Source: an uncultured Clostridia bacterium (GTDB lineage Bacteria > Bacillota_I > Bacilli_A > RF39 > UBA660). Taken from it: DNA of 24,684 nt. Within the stretch, counting starts at the first letter, position 1, and each line of letters begins with the position of its first letter. A program made the position numbers and the translations under genes. The stretch spans positions 1 through 24,684 of the forward strand of contig CAMZBG010000017.1 of NCBI GenBank assembly GCA_947304495.1. The letters run 5' to 3'. The notes beneath the pieces were generated by a model. That model saw only the letters and a program-made list of their open reading frames with translations, did no database searches and was not told where the DNA came from. Below, one piece after another: positions 15,361 through 23,240 of this stretch.

Positions 15361-17166
15361 TTATTTTTCTAAATCACGATAAGCTATCTTACCAACTAAT
15401 GTTTTAGGCAAAGTTTCTCGATATTCATATTCATATGGCCAAGAATATCTTACGAGATTTTCTTCACAATATTTTTTAATTTCTTTCTTAATATTATTAG
15501 TTGGTTTAATGCCTTTTTTTAAGACAATGTATGCTTTTACAACTTGTTTTTTATATTCGTGGGGAATTCCTACAACCGCACAAGTTTCTACGTATTCATT
15601 GGCATCAATAATATCTTCGATATAACTTGGATAGATATTATATCCAGATGATACGATCATTCTTTTTAATCTTTGTTTAAAATATACGAAACCATCGCTA
15701 TCCATACATCCAACATCACCAGTATGTAACCAGTAAGCGCCATCAGGATGTCGAATGATAACTTTTTTGGTTTCTTCAGGATTATTTAGATAACCTTTCA
15801 TAACAGTTGGTCCACTAATACAGATTTCACCATCAGTCATAAACTCTGCTTCTTCAAGGGTTCCTATTTTAATTATCTTAAAGTTCATATTAGGTAGTGG
15901 GATTCCAACGCTATTATCACGATATTCTTTACTTGGGTTTAAGCAACAAGCTCCTGTACTTTCAGTAAGACCATAACCACATCTAATTTTAGCTTTAGAG
16001 CCATGTTTTAACAAAAATTCATCGACAGTCTTTTTAAATTCTGGAGTTAAGGTATCTCCTCCACAAATAGCACAAGTTAAATGGGATAAACCATGACGAC
16101 TTAATTTTGTTTTTAATAAGGCTTCATATAATGTAGGTACACCAATAATGAAACTAGGATTATATTTTTTTATCAAACTACCAAATTTACGTGATGAAAA
16201 ATCAGGAACTAGAATAACTTTAGCACCAATATATAGTGGTGTATGGATAGATACAGCTAAGCCAAAACCATGGAAGATTGGTAGCACTGCCAAAACTGAA
16301 TCACTAGGTTTAGCATTCTCTTTTACAGCTACTTGTAATTGCATAACTAAGGCATTAAAGCATAAATTAGTTAAGATAATACCTTTGGGACTTCCAGTGG
16401 TTCCACCACTATAGAGAATGACAGCTTCATCATTCTTATGTCTTTTTACGCCATGAAATTCTTTATCATAGGCACCTAATTTTAATAATTCATTATAGAG
16501 AATAGCTTTTTCATTTTTTTCTATTTTATTTTTTCTTCCAGAAAAGAACCAATACATAGCATATTTAAATTTACTCATATCATCAGATATACTAGAAACA
16601 ATAATCTTTTTTAATTTAGTATTATCTACAATACTCATAATTTTATCATATACTAAATCAATAGTTAAAATATATTTACTATTAGCTTCATTTAAATAAA
16701 ATTCAATCTCATTTTTACTTGATAAGGGATGAATCATACAGGAAGTAGCACCAATCATATTTAGAGCATAAAAAGTAATAATAGCAACGGGAGTATTAGG
16801 CATACATATAGTTACCCTATCCCTCGGTTTAATACCCAATTCTACTAGCGAACTAGCAGTCTTTTTTATTTTCATAATAAATTCTTTATAAGTAACTTTT
16901 TTTCCATAATATTCATAAGCAAAATTATGAGGATATGTAATTGATGTTTTTTCTATCAATTCATAGATAGATAAATCAGGATAATTAATCGTATTATCTT
17001 CATAATATTTATACCATGGTGGACGATTAGTAATCTTATATATTAATTGATTTATTCTACTTATAGATTTTGGTCTATAATCTGTTGCTTTAGTAATTAG
17101 ATTACTAATACTATTAACACTTTTAAAAATACCTGTACTTATTAAATCTATAATTCTATCAAACAT
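15361..17166 (-). CDS. AMP-forming acyl-CoA/fatty acid ligase
   Basis: An ANL-superfamily adenylating enzyme of 601 residues that activates a carboxylic acid, probably a fatty acid, as acyl-AMP and then a thioester. Motifs are complete: the P-loop YSGGTTGSPKG (252-262), ICGGDTLTPE near 368-376, GYGLTEST (397-404), the Asp of WLHTGDVG (479-486), the hinge region around KRMIVSSGYN and the catalytic Lys593 in LVGKIAYRDL. The first 60 residues form a short helical extension. It starts 12 nt after the E2-fold acyltransferase gene, with AAGGA as RBS, and both follow tyrS. The chain-length specificity and the acyl acceptor cannot be read from the sequence. Confidence 0.88.
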   Translation of the reverse strand: MFDRIIDLISTGIFKSVNSISNLITKATDYRPKSISRINQLIYKITNRPPWYKYYEDNTINYPDLSIYELIEKTSITYPHNFAYEYYGKKVTYKEFIMKIKKTASSLVELGIKPRDRVTICMPNTPVAIITFYALNMIGATSCMIHPLSSKNEIEFYLNEANSKYILTIDLVYDKIMSIVDNTKLKKIIVSSISDDMSKFKYAMYWFFSGRKNKIEKNEKAILYNELLKLGAYDKEFHGVKRHKNDEAVILYSGGTTGSPKGIILTNLCFNALVMQLQVAVKENAKPSDSVLAVLPIFHGFGLAVSIHTPLYIGAKVILVPDFSSRKFGSLIKKYNPSFIIGVPTLYEALLKTKLSRHGLSHLTCAICGGDTLTPEFKKTVDEFLLKHGSKAKIRCGYGLTESTGACCLNPSKEYRDNSVGIPLPNMNFKIIKIGTLEEAEFMTDGEICISGPTVMKGYLNNPEETKKVIIRHPDGAYWLHTGDVGCMDSDGFVYFKQRLKRMIVSSGYNIYPSYIEDIIDANEYVETCAVVGIPHEYKKQVVKAYIVLKKGIKPTNNIKKEIKKYCEENLVRYSWPYEYEYRETLPKTLVGKIAYRDLEK

Positions 17167-17178
17167 GTTCTTTATTCC

Positions 17179-18036
17179 TTATTTTTTTAATTTTTCTGGA
17201 TAAGTTACTTTTTCAGAAGCAGGTTTCATCATAACTTCTGGAGTGTTAAACATATATTCAATCAATTTAAGAGCTTTACAGAAATAGAAACCATCGGCTA
17301 TTCTTTCATCGATAGTAGCTCCCAATTCCATATAGTATCTTCCATCATCTTCTTCTTTAATTTCTCCAAAAATAATCATTGAAGAAGCTGTTCCAAAATT
17401 CGTTAAATTATGATATATTGCTCCAGTCTTAAAAGTACCTAAATTAGACAAAATAGCACTTGAATAATAGATATTATCTTCGATAAAACTCTTTGGTAAC
17501 CATCCATGACTATCAAGCCATTTAAACATACCAATAACTGGTACTCTAATAAATTTAGGCATCTTACCTAGCATGTCAGCCGCCCCATTAGCATTACCAC
17601 TCTCGTCATATTTTTTTTGTCTGATTTTATCAACTTTTTCTTTAGTCTTTCTTGAAACATCAAGAAGAGTATCTTCGGGATCAATCTTAATAGCTAAAAT
17701 TGATTCTTGAGCACTATCTTCAAATTCTACTTTCATCGTAAATGATAAAGTTACATCGTTATGCATATACATTGTTCTACCAGCAATAAATCTATTCATA
17801 AATGGACGAGAATACAAAGCTTTAGCCATAACAGTAACTAATCCATGATAATATGTAAGTCCTTCATGTTCTTTACGTAATTTATCCATATATTTAACAA
17901 AATTAGTCATATCCATTTTATGATTAATATAAACTGCAGCATCACATCTATTTGGTTTAAAATCAATTAAAATATTTTGAGAACCATGTAAATCTCTTAC
18001 TCTAGTTCCATCTCTTCTATCTCCAAATCTTCTCAT
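17179..18036 (-). CDS. E2-type (2-oxoacid dehydrogenase/CAT-fold) acyltransferase-like protein
   Basis: A 285-residue protein resembling the catalytic domain of dihydrolipoamide acyltransferases and chloramphenicol acetyltransferase. There is no lipoyl or subunit-binding domain. Characteristic parts are YYHGLVTVMAKAL (62-74), LSNLGTFKTGAIYH (196-209) and the C-terminal TIDERIADGFYFCKAL (241-256). In active enzymes this last motif is H-x-x-x-D-G. Here the His position is Glu244, with Asp248 and Gly249 kept. It may be a binding protein or use different chemistry. It lies 9 nt after tyrS and 12 nt before the acyl ligase, with AGGAGTAAAG as RBS. The acyl ligase probably supplies its thioester substrate, which is inference. 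Confidence 0.75.
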   Translation of the reverse strand: MRRFGDRRDGTRVRDLHGSQNILIDFKPNRCDAAVYINHKMDMTNFVKYMDKLRKEHEGLTYYHGLVTVMAKALYSRPFMNRFIAGRTMYMHNDVTLSFTMKVEFEDSAQESILAIKIDPEDTLLDVSRKTKEKVDKIRQKKYDESGNANGAADMLGKMPKFIRVPVIGMFKWLDSHGWLPKSFIEDNIYYSSAILSNLGTFKTGAIYHNLTNFGTASSMIIFGEIKEEDDGRYYMELGATIDERIADGFYFCKALKLIEYMFNTPEVMMKPASEKVTYPEKLKK

Positions 18037-18045
18037 TCTTTACTC

Positions 18046-19272
18046 CTATTCTTTTACTCCGATATAGTAATTCTTTTTACCACGTCTTACTATTAAATAT
18101 GTATCAGTTAAGAAATCTTTATCACTGATATTATATTCAATATCAGTAATTTTTTCACCATTGATACTGATGGCATTACCAGTAACTAATTCTCTAGCTT
18201 CTCTTTTACTACTACATACATTCATATTTATTAGTAAATCTAAAATATTAGTACCAATATTTATATTAGTTTTGTCATAATTATTGAATAATTCTTCAAT
18301 TTCAGATTTATCTAAATTAGTAAATTTACCAGTAAATAAAGCTTCACTCATCATCACTGCTTTCTCATAGCTTTCTTTGCCATGTAAATCGGTAATTATT
18401 TCTCTAGCTAAAGTTCTATGAGCTTCTCTTAATTCTGGATGAAGATTATTTTTAGCTTCTAATTCTTCGATTTCTTCTTTAGTTAAGAATGTTAATTGCT
18501 TTAGATATTGAATTATCATAGAATCTTCTAGATTAATTAGATATTGATATAATGTATAACTACTTGTTTTATTTTTATCTAACCATAGAGCATTACCTTC
18601 TGTTTTACCAAATTTAACACCATTTGAATCAGTAACTAGAGGCATAACCATACCATATACTTCTTTACCTAATTTCTTTCTAACAAGTTCTATACCAGCA
18701 GTGATATTACCCCATTGATCGGAACCAGCTACTTGAAGGGTACAATTTTTGTGTTCGTATAGATACATAAAATCTAGAGCTTGTAAAATCATATATGAAA
18801 ATTCAGCATAAGTAATACCTGTTTCCATGCGACTTCTTACTTTATCTTTACCTAACATGTAACCAACATTAAAGTATTTTCCATAATCTCTTAAGAAATC
18901 AATTACATTGATATCTTTTGTCCAATCATAATTATTAACTACTTCAAAGCCAAATATTTCTTCAGCTTGTTTTTTTAATCCTTTAATATTATGTTCTACT
19001 TCTTCTTTAGTAATCATTGGTCTTTCAGCTGTTGGTTTGGGATCTCCAATAAGACCAGTAGCACCACCCACTAAAAGAAGTGGTTTATGACCATATTTAG
19101 CTAATCTTTTACTAATTAAAAATGATGAATAATGGCCAATATGCATTGAATCAGCTGTTGGATCTGTTCCAATATAGAAAGTTAGGCTTTCATTATTTAG
19201 CTTATCGATTAGTTTTTCATCACTAATATCTTGAATTAATCCTCTCCATTTTAAATCTTCATAACATGTCAT
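18046..19272 (-). CDS. tyrS: Tyrosine--tRNA ligase
   Basis: Class Ic aminoacyl-tRNA synthetase charging tRNA-Tyr. The 408-residue protein has the HIGH-type motif HIGHYSSF with TDPTADSMHIGH just before it, the Tyr-binding region SYMILQALDF with QVAGSDQWGN, the KMSKS-type loop KFGKTEGNA, and a C-terminal S4 RNA-binding domain (SKREARELVTGNAISINGE). I prefer the ATG at 19272 over the one at 19281, since the AAGGAAGG element directly abuts the first but is correctly spaced for the second. A tyrosine T-box precedes it, and it heads an operon with the acyltransferase-like and acyl-ligase genes. Confidence 0.95.
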   Translation of the reverse strand: MTCYEDLKWRGLIQDISDEKLIDKLNNESLTFYIGTDPTADSMHIGHYSSFLISKRLAKYGHKPLLLVGGATGLIGDPKPTAERPMITKEEVEHNIKGLKKQAEEIFGFEVVNNYDWTKDINVIDFLRDYGKYFNVGYMLGKDKVRSRMETGITYAEFSYMILQALDFMYLYEHKNCTLQVAGSDQWGNITAGIELVRKKLGKEVYGMVMPLVTDSNGVKFGKTEGNALWLDKNKTSSYTLYQYLINLEDSMIIQYLKQLTFLTKEEIEELEAKNNLHPELREAHRTLAREIITDLHGKESYEKAVMMSEALFTGKFTNLDKSEIEELFNNYDKTNINIGTNILDLLINMNVCSSKREARELVTGNAISINGEKITDIEYNISDKDFLTDTYLIVRRGKKNYYIGVKE

Positions 19273-19293
19273 TTTTATCATCCTTCCTTAATG

Positions 19294-19491
19294 AAAAAAT
19301 GGTACCCTCCAAAAAGGAGTCTATGTAAGACGGTACCATCCTTTAATTGACTTAATTATATAACGGTTTTAACCGGTTGGCTAAAAATATGTAATTCATT
19401 ATTATTAATCTATTAGTTTACACCAACCACTAACTCTCTTTATTCATAAATAATAACTACTTCTTTATTTTTAATACCAATAAATAACAAC
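19294..19491 (-). promoter_or_regulatory. Tyrosine T-box riboswitch (tRNA-Tyr-responsive leader)
   Basis: Canonical parts in order on the minus strand are: AGAGAG (19439-19434) and GGTTGGTG (19428-19421) of the Stem I distal region; GAATTACA, whose TAC at 19393-19391 is a Tyr codon followed by A, the specifier; and the T-box AAAGGATGGTACCG (19344-19331). A terminator follows, where ATGGTACC (19339-19332) pairs with GGTACCAT (19306-19299). It has an inner CTCC/GGAG hairpin and a T run at 19299-19294. Uncharged tRNA-Tyr should pair with the T-box and prevent termination. Confidence 0.92.
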
Positions 19492-19497
19492 AAGTTA

Positions 19498-19526
19498 ATT
19501 ATATCAAATATTTTTTATTAGTGCAA
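19498..19526 (-). promoter_or_regulatory. Sigma-A-type promoter of the tyrS operon
   Basis: On the minus strand TTGCAC (19526-19521), a 17-bp spacer and TATAAT (19503-19498). The -35 abuts the stop codon of the acetyltransferase gene. Transcription should start near 19491, at the 5' end of the T-box leader. Confidence 0.82.
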
Positions 19527-20285
19527 TTATTTTTGATTTTGCTGTTCTTTTTTCCAAGTTAAAGCATCATAAATAAAAGCTTCCCTTTTTAAATCGTTTT
19601 CTTTAACATTAGTGCTAGGCATCATTTGGAAATCTTCTTTAGTATAAGCCGTGCTTTTCTTTTTGAAAAAGACAATTTCAACGGTTGAATGATCAGTACC
19701 ATCGAAGCCAAAACCTTCACTAACTTCTTTAAAACCTAGACTATGATATAGATTTTTAGCACGTAAATTATGCATTAAGCAATCAAAACCAATATCTTCA
19801 AAACCAGCTTGATGCATTTGTTCAATAAAGTAAGATAACATTCTTGAACCAATTCTTCTGCTTCGATACGCTTCATCAACACAGACATTTACTAAATACA
19901 TATATTTCTTTTCAAGAACTTCAGCTATCAATAATTTAAGATAATTATTAATAGTAAAGCGATAATTATCATTAATAGCTTCAAGTGATGAATAATCATA
20001 ATTTAAATCAGTAGTTGGATCAATAGCACATACTAGACCGATTATTTTTTTATTTGATATATCATATGCTACATAACAATTTTCATAGTAACAAATAAAT
20101 CCCGGTTCTTTAATTCTAGGTGTTAATACTCTTACTGCTTCTTCAATATCATTATTGAACCAAAAAGGATAAATATAAGGGTCTGTTTGATATATAAGTC
20201 TAGCAATATCTTCCATATTGTCTTCTTTTTTAGCTCTTCTTAAAACAATATCTTCTAAATCTACACGATAATCTTTTTTTTCCAT
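19527..20285 (-). CDS. GNAT family N-acetyltransferase
   Basis: A 252-residue protein with a GNAT core in its middle and C-terminal part: LVNVCVDEAYRSRRIGSRML holds motif A (acetyl-CoA pyrophosphate loop R-x-x-R-I-G), followed by a helix and DCLMHNLRAKNLYHSLGFKE (motif B). The acceptor is unknown. A first 90-residue part (VLRRAKKEDNMEDIARLIYQTDPYIYPFWF) resembles GNATs that act on small molecules rather than proteins. I chose the ATG at 20285 instead of an upstream in-frame start inside whiA, since GAGAGG lies at the right distance. It lies 16 nt after whiA and probably shares its transcript. Confidence 0.82.
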   Translation of the reverse strand: MEKKDYRVDLEDIVLRRAKKEDNMEDIARLIYQTDPYIYPFWFNNDIEEAVRVLTPRIKEPGFICYYENCYVAYDISNKKIIGLVCAIDPTTDLNYDYSSLEAINDNYRFTINNYLKLLIAEVLEKKYMYLVNVCVDEAYRSRRIGSRMLSYFIEQMHQAGFEDIGFDCLMHNLRAKNLYHSLGFKEVSEGFGFDGTDHSTVEIVFFKKKSTAYTKEDFQMMPSTNVKENDLKREAFIYDALTWKKEQQNQK

Positions 20286-20301
20286 AAGTACCTCTCTATT
20301 T

Positions 20302-21228
20302 TTATTTATCTTTATTTTCAATATTACTAACTATTTCTCTAATCTTTCTAAAACGATGATTTAATCCAGATTTGGTTATTTTATTACCAGTTTCAGTACT
20401 AATTATTTCACTTAATTCAGCTAAACTATTCTCAGGATACCTAAGACGATAATCAATTACTAATTTAAGTTTATCATCTAACATATCGATAATATCATAT
20501 TCTTTTAATTTATTAATATCTCTTATCTGACTACTGGCAGTTAAAAATATTTTATCCATATTAGCTTGCTCACAATTATTAAGTCTATTAGTCATATTTT
20601 TATGATCACGATATATTCTGATATCTTCAAAGTATAAAACTCCAGTATAGGCTTTGATTACTCTTAAGAAATCACTAATCTTTTCAGCTTCTTTAACATA
20701 GACCATATATTTCTTTTCTCTTTTAATAATCTTGCTATTTAAATCATTGTCATTTAATAATTTATTGATAAATTCAGCATATTCAAGATTATCTACTAAA
20801 AATTCTAAGTGATATCTAGATGTTTTAGGATCATTAACTGATCCAGTTACTAAAAATAAACCTCTTAGATATGCTCTTACTAAATCTTCATCTGAAGTAA
20901 TATATTCTTTGGGAATATTTAAATATTCTCCATCTATAAGAATAGATAAATCAGCTAAAATATCTTTTTTCTTTTCTTTAATAGTTAGAATATAACTTAA
21001 TCCATTACTAAAATATTTTTTTCTAACTGTAATTATTGGGCTAATATCATATACATTTTTAAATAGTTTAAATATTCTTCTAGCAACAGCATTATTTTCG
21101 ATATAGATAACAATATCATTGCTGATATCAGCACTATTTCTAACAATAGCAGATAATTCAGAAATAAGTTCTTCTTTAGATGAATCTAATCTTGTTACTT
21201 CATTTTTGATATCTGTAGAAAAGCTCAT
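20302..21228 (-). CDS. whiA: DNA-binding protein WhiA
   Basis: A conserved Gram-positive regulator linked to cell division, chromosome segregation and, in actinobacteria, sporulation. The 308-residue protein shows the degenerate LAGLIDADG-type homing-endonuclease fold: FSTDIKNEVTRL at the start, YLRGLFLVTGSVNDPKTSRYHLEF near 118-141, and RLNNCEQANMDK near 213. A C-terminal helix-turn-helix part (ENSLAELSEIISTETGNKITKSGLNHRFRKI, pieces near 270-300) follows. RBS AGGAGAG lies inside the yvcK tail, and the gap to yvcK is one base, so translation is coupled. yvcK-whiA order is conserved across Bacillota. Confidence 0.95.
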   Translation of the reverse strand: MSFSTDIKNEVTRLDSSKEELISELSAIVRNSADISNDIVIYIENNAVARRIFKLFKNVYDISPIITVRKKYFSNGLSYILTIKEKKKDILADLSILIDGEYLNIPKEYITSDEDLVRAYLRGLFLVTGSVNDPKTSRYHLEFLVDNLEYAEFINKLLNDNDLNSKIIKREKKYMVYVKEAEKISDFLRVIKAYTGVLYFEDIRIYRDHKNMTNRLNNCEQANMDKIFLTASSQIRDINKLKEYDIIDMLDDKLKLVIDYRLRYPENSLAELSEIISTETGNKITKSGLNHRFRKIREIVSNIENKDK

Positions 21229-21229
21229 T

Positions 21230-22177
21230 TTATCTCTCCTTTGTTAGATATGTAAATACTTCTAAAGCAGTTTTAACATAATCATGTCTTGCTTGATTAT
21301 TTTCAGTACTTAATAAGTCAGCCGAAATAAGTTCTACGCCCATTTTTTTAACCTCATCTTTATCAAGCATAATTTGTTTAGCTTCTTCAACTTTATATAA
21401 TTCTAAAATATCATCTGGTACTTTTTTCTTGTTAGCTAAGACAACATCAATAAAGTTTTTATCGACATATTTATTTATTTGTTTAACACAATCAGAGACA
21501 TTAAAGTCATCTGTTTCGCCATGTTCACTCATAATATTGCAAATATACATTTTCTTAGCTTTAGCTTCTTTTAAGGCTTTTTTCATTTCTCTAGGTAGTA
21601 GATTTGGAATGATACTTGTGTATAAGCTACCAATTCCAATAATTATTAAATCAGCATTTTCAATAGCTGCCATTACTTCAGGAGTAGCTTTTACTCTATT
21701 TTTATATCCTATTGACTTTATATGTTTTCCAGCTTTAGTAATTTTACTTTCTCCTTCAATTACTTCGCCATCAGTAGTTTTGGCTACAAGTATAGCTTTA
21801 TCTTCAGTAATAGGTAGTACAGTACCTTTTATATTAAATATTTTAGATAGCGATTGTAATGATTCGGTTAAACTACCAGTAATATTATACATAGCAGTAA
21901 CTACTAAATTACCTAGGGCGTGTTTATCTAAGTCACTATAAGTATTAAATCTATATTGTAATAAATCTCTAGCTAAAGTTTCATCATCTGACAGTGAAGC
22001 TAAAACATTACGTAAGTCTCCTACAGCTGGCATATCAAATTCTTTTCTAAGTCTTCCAGTTGAAGAACCATCATCAGCAACAGTAACAATAGCAGTAATA
22101 TTCATAGGAAATAGTTTTAATCCTCTAAGTAGTGTTGATAAGCCAGTTCCTCCACCAATAACAACAACATTTTTCAT
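21230..22177 (-). CDS. yvcK: Gluconeogenesis/cell-wall factor YvcK (GlmR), UPF0052 family
   Basis: A UDP-sugar binding protein that, in B. subtilis, supports growth on gluconeogenic carbon and directs carbon into peptidoglycan precursors. The 315-residue protein has VVVIGGGTGLSTLLRGLK at the start, TVADDGSSTGRLR, and GDLRNVLASLSDD, all family hallmarks. I prefer the ATG at 22177 (MKNVVVIGGG) over ATG codons at 22192 and 22186. GGAG then falls 9 nt upstream and the protein begins like its relatives. The usual upstream partner rapZ (yvcJ) is absent. Here the upstream gene encodes a BRO-domain protein. A weak -10 (TATGAT, 22224-22219) lies between them. Confidence 0.94.
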   Translation of the reverse strand: MKNVVVIGGGTGLSTLLRGLKLFPMNITAIVTVADDGSSTGRLRKEFDMPAVGDLRNVLASLSDDETLARDLLQYRFNTYSDLDKHALGNLVVTAMYNITGSLTESLQSLSKIFNIKGTVLPITEDKAILVAKTTDGEVIEGESKITKAGKHIKSIGYKNRVKATPEVMAAIENADLIIIGIGSLYTSIIPNLLPREMKKALKEAKAKKMYICNIMSEHGETDDFNVSDCVKQINKYVDKNFIDVVLANKKKVPDDILELYKVEEAKQIMLDKDEVKKMGVELISADLLSTENNQARHDYVKTALEVFTYLTKER

Positions 22178-22248
22178 AATATTCATCTCCATTCATAAAT
22201 AATATATAGATTTATTTTATCATATTTTATGAAATAAATAAAGAAATA

Positions 22249-23100
22249 CTATTTTTCTAACATATCATTATCTTCTAAGTATTTATATTTTAATGCATTA
22301 CTATTTGATAATACTGTTTTTCCCAATTCGCTTTCTAAGTTATTACGTGTCTGTTTTGCTATTTTTCCGCCTCGCCTAGCTAATTCTTTATTTTCGTTAA
22401 AATTATTGGGGGGATATTCTTTTACCAATTCTCTAGTTGCTAATTCTCCTAAATCTGTAAGAGCCACTTCAATATCTGTCATATTATCTCTTAAATTTTC
22501 TTTTCTGATGTTTTTATATTTTTTATATTCTTGGGCCGTCATACCTGACCATTCTCTGTATATTTCATTAGTAAGTATGGCATATTCGATATTATCTTTA
22601 ATTCCATTTGTTTCCCAAGTACTAGTCAATTTCTTTCTATCTAATATTGCTTTAAATCTTAATGCTATCCAGTCTATCGAATATCCGTGTTTTAGATAAT
22701 AATCTATCATTTTGTCAATTCCTTTTGATGGATCAAATATATTGTCAACTTCTTCTTTTCCTAATTTAGCTAACCATAATTTAAATGGCTCCGCCTTTTT
22801 GCTTGGTATCGACTCTATCAATCTAAATATTCCTTCAGTATTCAATACATCTGTTAAATAATACTTTCCATCTTTCGATTTTAATTTTAGTTGTCCGATA
22901 TTTTCGGACAACTTACTTCCTTCTTTTTTTAATTTTAATTTTAAATCACTCCAATATTTTCGTGTTCTATTACTTCCGGTTAGTGCACCAATTACATCAA
23001 TTACACTAAAATAATAGTCTTCACTTTCTTTATCCCAAACACTTCTTATTATACTATCTTCAAATAAATTTGTAATTGTCGCTAATTTATTTTCTTCCAT
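22249..23100 (-). CDS. BRO-N/DinD-like protein (phage antirepressor family)
   Basis: A 283-residue protein with an N-terminal Bro-N domain (about 14-115): DYYFSVIDVIGALTGS, RKYWSDLKLKLKKEG, QLKLKSKDGKYYLTDVLNTEG, IPSKKAEPFKLWLAKLG. The C-terminal half has NLRDNMTDIEVALTDLGELATRELV and ENKELARRGGKIAKQTRNNLE, as in DinD-like proteins and related antirepressor-family proteins. BRO proteins are common in phages and mobile elements but also occur as single chromosomal genes, sometimes damage-induced. RBS GGAGGA stands 8 nt before the ATG. No other phage gene lies nearby, so this looks like a lone remnant or a domesticated gene. Biochemical role is not known for this type. Confidence 0.85.
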   Translation of the reverse strand: MEENKLATITNLFEDSIIRSVWDKESEDYYFSVIDVIGALTGSNRTRKYWSDLKLKLKKEGSKLSENIGQLKLKSKDGKYYLTDVLNTEGIFRLIESIPSKKAEPFKLWLAKLGKEEVDNIFDPSKGIDKMIDYYLKHGYSIDWIALRFKAILDRKKLTSTWETNGIKDNIEYAILTNEIYREWSGMTAQEYKKYKNIRKENLRDNMTDIEVALTDLGELATRELVKEYPPNNFNENKELARRGGKIAKQTRNNLESELGKTVLSNSNALKYKYLEDNDMLEK

Positions 23101-23133
23101 AAATATATTCCTCCAATAATGATATTCAATAAA

Positions 23134-23161
23134 AAAATAGCATTTTACTTTTTTTATTCAA
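23134..23161 (-). promoter_or_regulatory. Candidate promoter for the BRO-domain gene
   Basis: On the minus strand TTGAAT (23161-23156), a 16-bp spacer and an extended -10 TGC-TATTTT (23139-23134). The same TGC-TATTnT form occurs in the promoter of the next upstream gene. It overlaps the T tract of the preceding terminator. AT-rich surroundings lower confidence. Confidence 0.38.
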
Positions 23162-23191
23162 AAAAAAGAAGATTTTTTTCTAAATCTTCTT
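23158..23191 (-). terminator. Rho-independent terminator of the LamG-like surface protein gene
   Basis: On the minus strand AAGAAGATTT (23191-23182) pairs perfectly with AAATCTTCTT (23175-23166) over a 6-nt loop, followed by eight T (23167-23160). Confidence 0.85.
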
Positions 23192-23240
23192 CAATATTTA
23201 ATTAATAGTTTGCATTTGTATTAAAATAAATAACATTTTA

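Noticed and set aside
21429..21941. A 170-codon open frame on the plus strand opposite yvcK
   Set aside because: Entirely antisense to a well-conserved gene, with no family resemblance and no promoter or RBS that stands out.
22249..23100. Prophage or mobile island around the BRO-domain gene
   Set aside because: Both flanks are ordinary chromosomal or surface genes. No integrase, att-like direct repeats or other phage genes were seen.
23131..23159. A second hairpin AATAAAAAAA...TTTTTTTATT between the terminator and the BRO gene
   Set aside because: The stem is only A-T pairs in an A/T-rich spacer with no GC content, and the stronger terminator next to it suffices.
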